Positions 55,947-64,000 of a stretch of 64,000 nt of DNA are shown piece by piece (the stretch's first letter is position 1; every line of letters starts with the position of its first letter). The notes under the pieces are model-generated. The model saw only the letters and a list, made by a program, of their open reading frames with translations, had not been told where the DNA came from and did not search any database. Origin of the DNA: Eudoraea adriatica DSM 19308 (GTDB taxonomy: Bacteria > Bacteroidota > Bacteroidia > Flavobacteriales > Flavobacteriaceae). The stretch covers positions 186,001 to 250,000 of the forward strand of contig NZ_KB907546.1 of the NCBI RefSeq assembly GCF_000382125.1, in the 5' to 3' direction. A program made the position numbers and the translations under genes.

Positions 55947-56462
55947 ATGCCAATCATGAATTCACGTCTTAAACAGCTGATTTTAATAACCTTATTTACG
56001 ACAATAGGAAGTGCATCTTATGGGCAAGAATTAACTAATGAAATTGCCTGGAGTATAAAGTATGAACGCATTGAAAATTTGAAAGATTTAATTACAGCAG
56101 ATCGCATCAATGAATGTGTGGGAGTAGGAGATAGTAAAAGGTATAATTATTTGGCCATAAGTATCAAGTTAAAATCGATGAAATCCTTGCGATATTTTGT
56201 TGAAAATGGCGCCGATATAGAGGGTGTTTGCGCGGATAAGACTCCCTTGATGTATGCAGCAAAATACGGTCGATTGGAAATGGCGCGATACCTTTTGCAA
56301 AAGGGCGCTGATCTTAATGCAACCTACAAAGGCCAAAACGCACTTAATTTGGCAAGACAATTTCATCAGCGCGACATCACAAAGTACTTATTAGAACAAA
56401 AAAGGAAATTAAAATCGATGCAGGACGACGGCCGCTACAAGAAGCCTAAGTCTAGTTCTTGA
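55947..56462 (+). CDS. exported ankyrin-repeat protein
   Basis: This protein of about 171 residues has a signal peptide (LKQLILITLFTTIGSASYGQ) that is clear from the ATGs at 55947 or 55956; a TTG at 55896 only adds a polar leader. After it come three to four ankyrin repeats, for example DKTPLMYAAKYGRLEMARYLLQKGADLNATYKGQNALNLARQFHQRDITKYLLEQ. The C-terminus is basic. It should lie in the periplasm. Position next to a lipase fragment and a T6SS cluster suggests an immunity protein, which is inference. Confidence 0.78.
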   Translation: MPIMNSRLKQLILITLFTTIGSASYGQELTNEIAWSIKYERIENLKDLITADRINECVGVGDSKRYNYLAISIKLKSMKSLRYFVENGADIEGVCADKTPLMYAAKYGRLEMARYLLQKGADLNATYKGQNALNLARQFHQRDITKYLLEQKRKLKSMQDDGRYKKPKSSS

Positions 56463-56641
56463 TGTCCCTAAGGAGATTTGAATAATAGCATCAACCAACC
56501 AAAATAATTGGAAAAACACCATTTAATGCAAATTGATTTTGTCTTTGTTAGGCGTAGCTTTGAAAATATAAACTCCAATTAGCACCGCTACGAATTGGAA
56601 ATACCGTTGTTTGCATTCGTCCTGTTTCGTCATTTTAATAT

Positions 56642-57085
56642 TGTTGCTTTTCAAGCAGCTTAACACCTTATAGATCTGCTGCTAAAAGTTATTTGAGGTC
56701 CAATATTACCAACGACTCCATTATCACAGGGCATTCGCTTGGAGGATTCATTGCAATATCTATGGGCTTTTACTTTAAAAATAAGAGAATTACATCTTTT
56801 AACGCACCTCATGTTGTGACTTGGTTGGGCAACGCAATAGACTTATCCAAATATATCCTCGAAGATAACTTCGCAACCAATAAAATCATTTGTTATAATT
56901 CAACAAAAGATGCTGCATCAATTTTGACATTAGCTCATGGACCAAGCCTAATGATAATGATTATGAATTTAATAATGAATAATATTGAGTACGTAAATAT
57001 TCCCAATGCCGATTTTCACAATATGGAGCCTATGTTGAGAGAATTAAAAAAGAGAAATGGACATATTAATTGGAATATAAGATAA
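56642..57085 (+). pseudogene. truncated lipase-like protein
   Basis: The frame is open from about 56639 to the stop at 57085. It carries a nucleophile elbow TNDSIITGHSLGGFIAISMG (Ser in GHSLGG), then a region with KIICYNSTKDAAS and DFHNMEPML, whose Asp and His may complete a triad. No good ATG precedes the elbow; only a TTG at 56693 is available. The usual 100-200 residues before the elbow are missing, so it looks like the 3' end of a class 3-type lipase, possibly a former secreted effector. Confidence 0.6.
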
Positions 57086-57478
57086 TCAAGTCCTTTGAGG
57101 AATTCATATTCAAGAATTGGTATCTAAAAAAATCACGCATTATTACGTATAAACCTTCCCATTTCTAATAATTTGGACTCTTTAATAGTATTATTAATTA
57201 GGTTTTTATAACTTATTTATTAAGCATATTTACTATGTTGAAACCGCTAGTTAAATTATATTAGGAATAACTTGGGGTGCTAATAGGAGCTATAACCATA
57301 GCACTTGTAGATTTCACTTTTTCACAAGGTTTTTTTTTGGATGAGCTTCCTGAATTTAAAAATGTCTGCTGTAATAGAAACTGAAATCGAACTAAAACTT
57401 AAGCTCCGAAGTCCTGCTCTAAATTTTGGTAATAAACTGTTGTAGGCAGACTGGCCTCTAAAAATTCTACTTTGGTAG
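57086..57478 (+). other. AT-rich gap without a recognisable gene
   Basis: This 393-base stretch between the lipase fragment and the next gene has frequent stops in all frames. No terminator or repeat was recognised. Confidence 0.35.
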
Positions 57479-58021
57479 TTAGATTATATTGTAGTCGATT
57501 AAAAAGTTTATAATATCGTCAACGCTATCATAGATATTAACGGCACCCGCTGGCACAATAATATCTATATCACTTAAACTCAAATCATTGATATAAACCT
57601 GTCCGTTTCCTCCTTTGAAAAAAACAGGCTTGGTAAATCGCTTCTTATAATTATTAAAATCTTGAGGGTTCATATATTTGGAAGCTTCATTTTGGGGGGA
57701 AATTATTCCTCGGAAGGCATACACTGGCAGATTGAGTCTTGCAACTACCAAATTATACATATCTGCATCCCATTGGCGTAATACTGCAGAAGTAGTCCGG
57801 ACATATTGATGTAAGTTTTTACCATTTGCTTTCGCTGATAACAATAAATCTGGTAGTTGAGTAGTTTCACTCCACCAAGAGGAAATATTAGAGTGTCCTG
57901 AAAATCTGAATAATGAAGTGCCGGGCGGTAACAGAACTTTTGTTGCACCACAACCTAAAAAGGCAGCCCTGACATTACTTGAAAGCTGATCAAAGTCAAG
58001 ATTTTGGTTAAGTATTGGCAT
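57479..58021 (-). CDS. unrecognised protein, possible ADP-ribosyltransferase-like toxin
   Basis: This 180-residue protein has no signal peptide or membrane helix. Notable parts are VLLPPGTSLFRFSGHSNISSWW, SAVLRQWDADMYNLVVARLNLPVYAFRGIISPQ and VFFKGGNGQVYI, followed by IDIIVPAGAVNIY. The order G-T-x-L-x-R, a Trp/Ser segment, a WRG-like YAFRG..SPQ and a GG..Q strand recalls polymorphic-toxin domains of the ADP-ribosyltransferase fold, but I cannot confirm a family. It is encoded alone, opposite to the T6SS genes that start 400 bases away. Confidence 0.5.
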   Translation of the reverse strand: MPILNQNLDFDQLSSNVRAAFLGCGATKVLLPPGTSLFRFSGHSNISSWWSETTQLPDLLLSAKANGKNLHQYVRTTSAVLRQWDADMYNLVVARLNLPVYAFRGIISPQNEASKYMNPQDFNNYKKRFTKPVFFKGGNGQVYINDLSLSDIDIIVPAGAVNIYDSVDDIINFLIDYNII

Positions 58022-58426
58022 GAATAGTCTTATGTGTTAAATCTACTATTACTGTTTCTTAACTAAATTTATAAAAAAAATCCTACGTAATTCGGACATA
58101 TTAAATTAAAGTGTTTTAGTTCATCAATAACGCGGTTTTTAGTAAAGGATTGAAAATGTGCCTAATTATAAAGTAAATTATTCTTTAAATTAGCACTAAG
58201 GATATTAGAGAGTGGTACCATATTAATTAGTTCTAAATACTAATGCTTTATAAGCTTATAAATGGCGGTATTGATATCAATATTTAGGCCGTTACCTGTC
58301 AAATGCTTGCATAGATTGGTTCAATATTTAGAGTTACTGTTCATATCCTGCTAAATACTATGATTTTAACATATTATTTATTATGTTTATTAGGATAAAA
58401 CATTCCTTAAAACATTTTTCCTTCAT
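58022..58426 (+). other. intergenic region upstream of the T6SS operon
   Basis: This 405-base AT-rich gap lies between two divergent genes and should hold the promoter of the T6SS set. A TATGTTTA at about 58384-58391 resembles the -7 box, but no TTG stands at the right distance. Nothing else was recognised. Confidence 0.35.
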
Positions 58427-60904
58427 ATGATAGATTATGCACTAACCGATACCTTAAAACAAGCAGTACATATTGCCCAGGCCCTTGCAAAGGAATATGC
58501 GCATGAGGAGTATTCTTCTTCCCATTTACTGAAGGCTTTGCTACATAAAGACATAGGCTTTATGAAGTTCATCGAAAACATGGGGCAAGATGCCTATTAT
58601 GTGGAAGAATGGGCCGAGGTGCGTTTGGAAACTTTTCCGAAAACTACAAAAATACCTGAGAGTCCATCTGGGGATTCCTCAATTGAAGCTGTTTTTTATG
58701 AAGCCGATAATATTAAATTGAAATTGGGTGTCGATGATGTCGATGAACATTGTTTACTTATTGCTTTATGTACTCCAGGGGTGGGTTTTTCCTATGATCA
58801 ATTAAAAACTTTTCCACTCACACCTAATGAAATTATTGATTTTTTAGATACCGGGGGCGGTGCGTCACCATTAGTGGTAAAAGAAAATGGTAAATCTGCA
58901 GTGAAAGGCAAAACAGGAATCGGGGGATCAACTCTAATGAAATACTGTGTCGATAAAACTTCCGAAGCGCAAAATGAAACCATTGAAAATATTTCGGGAA
59001 GGGATTCGGAAATTAAAATGATTACTGAGATACTTGGAAGACGCTCCAAGCCTAACGTACTGATCCTAGGTGACCCCGGCGTTGGAAAAACCGTGATGAT
59101 GAACGGACTTTCCTATGCAACAATCAATGAAAATATACCAGAGCATTTAAGAGATGCGAGAGTATTTGAACTGGATTTCATCAATTTAGTTTCGGGTGCG
59201 GGATATAAAGGGGAGATTGAAGATCGGTTTCAGAAAGTATTTAATGAAATTAAACAATTCGACAAGCCCATTTTATTAATAGATGAATTGAAAAATTTAA
59301 CCGATAAAAATTCCGGTAACCAGGGCTTGGTGAATATTTTGAAATCTGAAATGGTAAAGGGTGATCTAACCATTATTGCAACTGCCACCAATGATGCCTA
59401 TAGAAAACATATTGAAGTAGATGAAGGTCTTTCCCGGCAATTTGAGATTGTTCGTCTTCTTGAACCGAGTGAGGAACAGGCCCATAGAATGATCAAGAAT
59501 TCAGTTTCTTATTATGCAGATCATCACAAATTGGACATTGATTCCGATACTATCTCGGAGGCCATTCGCTTAGCAAAGCGCTATAATAAGGAACGTAGCC
59601 TCCCCGATTCCGCTATTGATTTAATAGATAGAACAATGTCTGCGGCAAAATTTATGGTTGAGACTTCTGTACCCGAAATTACAAGACTAAAAGAACGCCT
59701 TGAAGCACTTAAACAAGAAAATCTGGAAACACATATAATTTTGGCAGAACAAAATTGGATGTATACCCAAATGCAAGATAAGTTGAGTTATCTTTTATTC
59801 ACAGAATTAGGAGAAGAAGATCATTTTGAGCATATAACCACACCTAAGGAAGGGTTTAAATCCCTACACAATGTTCTTGACAATTTAAAGACGATTGCAG
59901 AAAAGGAAAAGAAAAGTATTAATAAAAATGACATTGCTTCCACAATTGCTAATAAAACCGGAATTCCAACTGGTAAACTCCAGGCCGATGAAAAAGAGAG
60001 ATTACTAAATATGGAAGAGCAGCTTATAAAGAGGGTAATTGGACAGGATCATGCTGTTAAAACGATTACAGAAGCCGTTTTGGAATCACGATCTGGTTTG
60101 AGCAAACCAGGATTGCCAATCGGCTCTTTTTTCTTTTCAGGACCTACCGGGACTGGTAAGACGGAATTGGCGAAGGCTTTGGCTGAATTTCTTTTTCAAG
60201 ATGAAACCTCGATTATTAGATTCGATATGTCCGAATTTAAAGAAGAACATTCGGCGGCATTATTATATGGGGCACCTCCAGGATATGTAGGTTATGAAGA
60301 GGGAGGCTTGCTTGTAAATAAAATTCGACAGAAACCTTATTCCATTGTTCTTTTTGATGAGATTGAAAAGGCCCATCCTTCAGTGTTTGATATTTTTTTG
60401 CAAATCTTGGATGAAGGCAAATTACACGATAGATTAGGGAAGGAAGGTGATTTTTCAAATGCGGTGATACTTTTTACGTCCAATATTGGGAGTCAACATA
60501 TTGTGGAATCCTTTGGACAAGGTGAAATTCCAAAATCGAGTGATTTACTCGAGATGATGGGAAATCATTTTAGACCGGAGTTTTTAGGGAGACTTACCGA
60601 AATTATCCCCTTTTCACCTATTACGGAAGAGAATATTGGCAAAATCTTTAAAATACAGCTAAAGGACCTTTATAGGGCATTGGACAAGCAGGAAATTTCT
60701 TTGGAACTAACAAATAATGCAATTACTATGCTCGCCAAAAAAGGTTTTACACCTAAGTATGGCGCGCGACCCTTGAGAGGTGTTATTCGCAGTGACCTAA
60801 GATCACCATTGTCAAAAATGATTATTTCAGGAAAAATTACAAAAGGCACAAGTATTAAATTAGACGTTGATAAGAAAAATGAATTAAAATGGGATATTAC
60901 TTAA
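58427..60904 (+). CDS. tssH: T6SS ClpV-type AAA+ ATPase
   Basis: This 825-residue ClpB/ClpV-like protein disassembles the contracted sheath for reuse. It has an N-terminal Clp repeat domain (about 1-150), AAA1 with Walker A GDPGVGKT near 215 and a Walker B of LLIDELKNL, a shortened middle domain (about 420-500), and AAA2 with GPTGTGKT near 572 and VLFDEIEKAHPSVFD. The C-terminal D2-small domain ends GARPLRGVIRSDLRSPLSKMI. Assignment as ClpV rather than ClpB or ClpA rests on the adjacent sheath genes. Confidence 0.87.
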   Translation: MIDYALTDTLKQAVHIAQALAKEYAHEEYSSSHLLKALLHKDIGFMKFIENMGQDAYYVEEWAEVRLETFPKTTKIPESPSGDSSIEAVFYEADNIKLKLGVDDVDEHCLLIALCTPGVGFSYDQLKTFPLTPNEIIDFLDTGGGASPLVVKENGKSAVKGKTGIGGSTLMKYCVDKTSEAQNETIENISGRDSEIKMITEILGRRSKPNVLILGDPGVGKTVMMNGLSYATINENIPEHLRDARVFELDFINLVSGAGYKGEIEDRFQKVFNEIKQFDKPILLIDELKNLTDKNSGNQGLVNILKSEMVKGDLTIIATATNDAYRKHIEVDEGLSRQFEIVRLLEPSEEQAHRMIKNSVSYYADHHKLDIDSDTISEAIRLAKRYNKERSLPDSAIDLIDRTMSAAKFMVETSVPEITRLKERLEALKQENLETHIILAEQNWMYTQMQDKLSYLLFTELGEEDHFEHITTPKEGFKSLHNVLDNLKTIAEKEKKSINKNDIASTIANKTGIPTGKLQADEKERLLNMEEQLIKRVIGQDHAVKTITEAVLESRSGLSKPGLPIGSFFFSGPTGTGKTELAKALAEFLFQDETSIIRFDMSEFKEEHSAALLYGAPPGYVGYEEGGLLVNKIRQKPYSIVLFDEIEKAHPSVFDIFLQILDEGKLHDRLGKEGDFSNAVILFTSNIGSQHIVESFGQGEIPKSSDLLEMMGNHFRPEFLGRLTEIIPFSPITEENIGKIFKIQLKDLYRALDKQEISLELTNNAITMLAKKGFTPKYGARPLRGVIRSDLRSPLSKMIISGKITKGTSIKLDVDKKNELKWDIT

Positions 60905-60959
60905 AAAATTAACATTTTAAACGAATAAATCAATATATTTAACTTAAATAATTAGAATT

Positions 60960-61406
60960 ATGGCGAACACATATGGAATTGGAGGAACGGAAGTAAAAAC
61001 AGATGCCAATGAGGCCTTTGCAGAAATTCCTCAGAATAGAACGCTTATGGTTGAAAAACTAACTAGCGATCCGCCTATTAAACCTGTGGTTCAAACAGGC
61101 CTAAAAACGGTAGAAGAGGTATTTGATCACTTTAAACCTGAAGTAGAGGTCGAATTTGAGGATGAAGAAGGCGTCGGCACAAAAGAGACATTAAAGTTTG
61201 GTAATTTAGGTGATTTTGGAGCCAAAGGTATTACTCGACAAAGTGGTTTTTTAAAGGATTTGGATACTGAAAAGGATCAATATGTCAAAATTGTGAAACA
61301 ATTAAAGACCAATAAGATTTTGAAAACGGCAATCACCGATCCTGAGGCTAAACAGGCCCTACTGGATTCTATTCGAGCGCTATTAACTGAAATTGAAAAA
61401 AAATAA
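60960..61406 (+). CDS. tssB: T6SS small sheath protein TssB (VipA)
   Basis: This 148-residue protein matches the Bacteroidota-type TssB: a TLMVEKLTSDPPIKPVVQTGLKTVEEVFDHFKPEVEVEFEDEEG core followed by KFGNLGDFGAKGI and a C-terminal helix (ALLDSIRALLTEIEKK). It forms the contractile sheath with TssC, encoded nine bases downstream. A 55-base gap separates it from clpV; an AT-rich tatattta there could act as a secondary promoter. Confidence 0.9.
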   Translation: MANTYGIGGTEVKTDANEAFAEIPQNRTLMVEKLTSDPPIKPVVQTGLKTVEEVFDHFKPEVEVEFEDEEGVGTKETLKFGNLGDFGAKGITRQSGFLKDLDTEKDQYVKIVKQLKTNKILKTAITDPEAKQALLDSIRALLTEIEKK

Positions 61407-61415
61407 AAAAGAAAT

Positions 61416-62762
61416 ATGGCCACTAAGCAACAACAATTTTCTCCGGTAGAGAATCCCGCTGAATTCTTAAGGGAAAGTAGTGATAAACTCGTAAAATTTG
61501 GAGGATTCGAGCTATTAGAGTCTTGTATAGAAGGCGTTCAGAATTTAAATCCTGAGCGGAAGGCAAGAAAGAGGATCTTCTTATCGGAAATGAACAAAAA
61601 AGAAGAGCGGGAAACCTTAAAAAAAAGATTGGAGATATGGACTGATATTTTATCGAGTTCTGATAATATTTCCGAGATGGTTGAAGCCTCCGAAACTAAT
61701 GCAAAATCTGCAGCAGAATCTTTAACTAAAAATTTGGGCAAAAGTATTGAAGCTACAAGAGAATTAGAGCGTTCGTATAGGTCCGTGGCCTTGTTTTATA
61801 AGAATACAGAATCTGATAAACTAAAAAACATCTCAATAGTAAACGCAGAATTGGATCAATTAAAAGATTTGGACAATACACGTTTTATAGATGCAATTTC
61901 CGAAGAATTGAATGCTGCTTATGATCGCTTGGATTTGCGTGATAATTATGGTTTGCTGGTTTTACCGGGTTATTTGGGGTCGAATAAAGTGGTGGAGAAA
62001 TGGGCAAAGATTGCACATGAAAACAAGGTAATGCTCGTAACGGATTTTGAACATTTGGATGAGCCGGATGATGTCATGGAAATGTTTGAATCTGCCAATC
62101 TCACTGGAGGAGACAAATATCGTTCCAACGTGATGATGTCTTGCAATTGGTTGGTCGGAAGAGGTAAGCATGATGAAGTTGGGGAGGAAGAAGATTTATT
62201 TGTTCCACCATCTGGTGCACTAGCAGGCAAAATATATAACACACTGATGTCGCAGGTAACCGCAGGGAAAAAGTTTGGCGGTATTAATGAAGTAGATGGT
62301 GTGCGTTTTGATCTTAAAAAGAGTGATATTGCCCAATTGGAAAAATTGGGTCTGGTACCTATGGTTAACGAGTATGGCAAAGTAATGGCATTCTCTGCGA
62401 AAACCTTGTTTAATGGGGATAATTTGGGATTGCAAACATATTCTGTGGTGCGTGTTTTTGATTATGTGACTAAAGTTTTGATGGATTTTTTAAACCGTAG
62501 AGCATTTGAGAATTTCAATGTAAAAACACGTAAGGAACTGATGAGTCAGATAGTAAAATTCTTGGACAGCATTACGGGTCCTGGTAAGTTGATCGAAGAT
62601 TTTTCTATAAAACGATTTGAACAAGATCCTGACCAAAAAGACCGGGTTCATTTAGATATCCATATGAAACCTTATTTCCCGGCAAAAAACTTTATGATAA
62701 AAATGGATGGTCAAAAAGGAGATGATGGAACAGAATGGGATTCGGAATATGAGCAACAATAG
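61416..62762 (+). CDS. tssC: T6SS large sheath protein TssC (VipB)
   Basis: This 448-residue sheath subunit is of the DUF5458/TssC type found in Bacteroidota. Landmarks are FGGFELLESCIEGVQNLNPERKARKRIFL near the N-terminus, YGLLVLPGYLGSNKVVEKWAKIAHENKVMLVTDF, NVMMSCNWLVGRG, VPPSGALAGKIY and the core FNGDNLGLQTYSVVRVFDYVTKVLMDFLNRRAFENFN. The C-terminal acidic tail is GDDGTEWDSEYEQQ. Together with TssB it makes the contractile tube cover. Confidence 0.92.
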   Translation: MATKQQQFSPVENPAEFLRESSDKLVKFGGFELLESCIEGVQNLNPERKARKRIFLSEMNKKEERETLKKRLEIWTDILSSSDNISEMVEASETNAKSAAESLTKNLGKSIEATRELERSYRSVALFYKNTESDKLKNISIVNAELDQLKDLDNTRFIDAISEELNAAYDRLDLRDNYGLLVLPGYLGSNKVVEKWAKIAHENKVMLVTDFEHLDEPDDVMEMFESANLTGGDKYRSNVMMSCNWLVGRGKHDEVGEEEDLFVPPSGALAGKIYNTLMSQVTAGKKFGGINEVDGVRFDLKKSDIAQLEKLGLVPMVNEYGKVMAFSAKTLFNGDNLGLQTYSVVRVFDYVTKVLMDFLNRRAFENFNVKTRKELMSQIVKFLDSITGPGKLIEDFSIKRFEQDPDQKDRVHLDIHMKPYFPAKNFMIKMDGQKGDDGTEWDSEYEQQ

Positions 62763-62814
62763 TATTGCTATGTGGTTTGGCTTGCATTTGACATATAATT
62801 AGAAAGCAACAACC

Positions 62815-63558
62815 ATGATTATTACCGATTCTGAGATTATAAGTAAGCTCTCGAATAAAGTTCGTCCTTTGAGCAGTGGAAGTCCTGAAATTAATTTTAT
62901 TAAAGCTATTGCTAAGAGGTTTGACGACAAACACCAACTCAATCTTTTTAGTCATATTAAAACTATTACAAAAGTTGGATACGTAATTGCACAGGGGTTT
63001 CATTTTGTGCCAATAAGTAGTGTCAAGCTAGTGGATGCTCTTCTGGCCACTAAAAAATTTCATCCAGATGATAAGAACTCTCTTGTAGGATGCCTTGCTT
63101 CCTATGCAACAAAGGGTACAGGGTATCGAGAACAGGGGCAAGGCAAAGATCAGAGTCTTCATTGTGATATCGCTAGCAATGAATGCAGTGTACATTTAGA
63201 TGAAACAGCTTTTAAATCTATTGGTCCATATGGAAACTTCTATAACCCAGATGCCGGGCAGCATGTTGTTTTTGATTTATATTGGGATGATAAATTAGTT
63301 AAACCCCTCTATGAATGGAAGCCTGGTGTTGGCCGTTTTTTTGATAGGGTTACGCCAAATTTTTTGCATTCCAGTACAAAATATTCGAAATACGGTGCTA
63401 GTTTTGATTTTTATAAGAGTGATGAATTAACCATTCAAATGGAATACGCCAGAACTTTTAATATGAACAAATTTTTGAGAAACCCTAAAGGATTTTATAA
63501 AACGAAAGAACAAACATTTATGTTCACCATAAGTGGAACTCATACAATTGGGAATTAA
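62815..63558 (+). CDS. T6SS-associated protein of unknown function
   Basis: This 247-residue soluble protein follows tssC by 52 bases on the same strand. It has no signal peptide or membrane helix. The N-terminal half is helical (about 1-95: KAIAKRFDDKHQLNLFSHIKTITKVGYVIAQGFHF); the C-terminal half is rich in beta strand and aromatics, with a His/Cys/Asp segment QSLHCDIASNECSVHLDETAF near 120-140 and a repeated-looking KYSKYGASFDFYKSDELTIQME. It does not resemble the core T6SS subunits I know. An effector or a sheath accessory protein are both possible. Confidence 0.7.
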   Translation: MIITDSEIISKLSNKVRPLSSGSPEINFIKAIAKRFDDKHQLNLFSHIKTITKVGYVIAQGFHFVPISSVKLVDALLATKKFHPDDKNSLVGCLASYATKGTGYREQGQGKDQSLHCDIASNECSVHLDETAFKSIGPYGNFYNPDAGQHVVFDLYWDDKLVKPLYEWKPGVGRFFDRVTPNFLHSSTKYSKYGASFDFYKSDELTIQMEYARTFNMNKFLRNPKGFYKTKEQTFMFTISGTHTIGN

Positions 63559-63602
63559 AATAGGGGGAATACAGCATTGTGATGAGCAACAATTATAAGT
63601 GA

Positions 63603-63998
63603 TTACGGCTTCTTAGAATATTTTTTAGATTCTTCTTTTAATTTGTCCTGTTGGGCCTGTGCTTCTTTGAAGGACTTTCCGCTTAAACTCGCAATCATCT
63701 TATCCAGCTGTGTAATTTTTGGAAATGGAATATCCTGTATTGGCATCACAGCAGAAGGAACTACCATAGACGTACCTATTAATACGGTTGGATCTCCTAC
63801 TGTTATGGATCCCCCATGAGCAGTCATAGATCCCATCGTGGCAGCAGGTTTACCTCCAATCAATACAGTGGGGACTCCCATGACAATAGTATCCGGTGGT
63901 CCTACACATGTACACATATCTCCCATTACAGCGGCCGGTTTTCCTCCTATGAGTACCGTAGGAACTCCAGGTCCTGTTACCGGCCCTCCAACATGGGG
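63603..63998 (-). CDS. PAAR domain tip protein, N-terminus outside the window
   Basis: The reading frame continues to the window edge: the terminal bases read PHVGGPVTGPGVPTVLIGGKPAAVMGDMCTC, the canonical beginning of a PAAR repeat protein. It continues VGPPDTIVMGVPTVLIGGKPAATMGSMTAHGGSITVGDPTVLIG, with the His/Cys that hold the zinc at the spike tip. A charged tail (AQAQQDKLKEESKKYSKKP) follows the fold. An internal ATG at 63924-63926 is not the true start. PAAR proteins cap the VgrG spike and can carry effectors. It is convergent with the tssC-side genes. Confidence 0.88.
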   Translation of the reverse strand, partial: PHVGGPVTGPGVPTVLIGGKPAAVMGDMCTCVGPPDTIVMGVPTVLIGGKPAATMGSMTAHGGSITVGDPTVLIGTSMVVPSAVMPIQDIPFPKITQLDKMIASLSGKSFKEAQAQQDKLKEESKKYSKKP

Positions 63999-64000
63999 TA

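Noticed and set aside
1-64000. CRISPR arrays, tRNA or rRNA genes, intact insertion sequences
   Set aside because: No regularly spaced direct repeats, no cloverleaf-like or rRNA sequence and no transposase were recognised on reading both strands by eye.

Overview
The window looks like a chromosomal segment of a Bacteroidota bacterium, most likely a marine member of the Flavobacteriaceae. The evidence is the low G+C, AT-rich ribosome binding regions, matches to the TTG / TAnnTTTG promoter pattern, many lipoprotein signal peptides, and families typical of that group (DUF1343/NamZ, DUF6515, DUF2092, DUF5009, TupA-like ATP-grasp, Bacteroidota-type T6SS sheath). No tRNA, rRNA, CRISPR array or intact insertion sequence was seen.

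Region 1 (1-9316) is mixed housekeeping: the 3' part of queE, a metalloprotease lipoprotein, a methyltransferase, a cysteine-cluster protein, a sterol-desaturase-like hydroxylase, a NamZ-type muramidase, an FtsX/LolE-type permease, a cysteine synthase, an M20 peptidase and an aldose epimerase. Region 2 (9375-15273) is a probable sulfur-handling cluster: a Crp/Fnr regulator, an exported protein, a SulP transporter, a metallo-beta-lactamase/rhodanese fusion (persulfide dioxygenase-like), DUF2892 and three very small membrane proteins. Region 3 (15325-21094) has a DEDDh-exonuclease/GIY-YIG fusion and a sugar/acid oxidation operon (AGE epimerase, SDR, lactonase-like amidohydrolase, LldD-like oxidase).

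Region 4 (21819-about 46040) is a large Wzx/Wzy-type exopolysaccharide or capsule locus. It runs from a WecA-like initiating transferase and GDP-L-fucose synthesis (gmd, fcl) through asparagine synthase, flippase, polymerase, several glycosyltransferases, two tandem TupA-like ATP-grasp ligases, a bimodular glycosyltransferase, a WecG-like transferase, a formyltransferase and a polysaccharide deacetylase to the Wzc kinase and the Wza exporter. The middle is much more AT-rich than the ends. The locus has clear scars: a decayed third ATP-grasp copy, a frameshifted and truncated Wzc kinase domain, and a second, shorter Wzc tail remnant. A beta-helix lipoprotein sits between the two kinase remnants.

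Region 5 (46243-55332) holds envelope proteins (DUF748/AsmA-like, DUF6515, DUF2092), a stand-alone membrane protein resembling the Pycsar effector PycTM, a DUF5009 acyltransferase-like protein, a GAF protein and the glycogen pair (ADP-glucose pyrophosphorylase and GT4 glycogen synthase).

Region 6 (55333-64000) is the border of a type VI secretion system of the Bacteroidota type: the ClpV ATPase, the TssB and TssC sheath proteins, an unknown protein and a PAAR tip protein that runs off the window. It is preceded by a gene-poor stretch with a periplasmic ankyrin protein, a truncated lipase and an unrecognised protein that could be a toxin. This border looks like an effector/immunity exchange zone and, with the scarred polysaccharide locus, is the most interesting part of the window.
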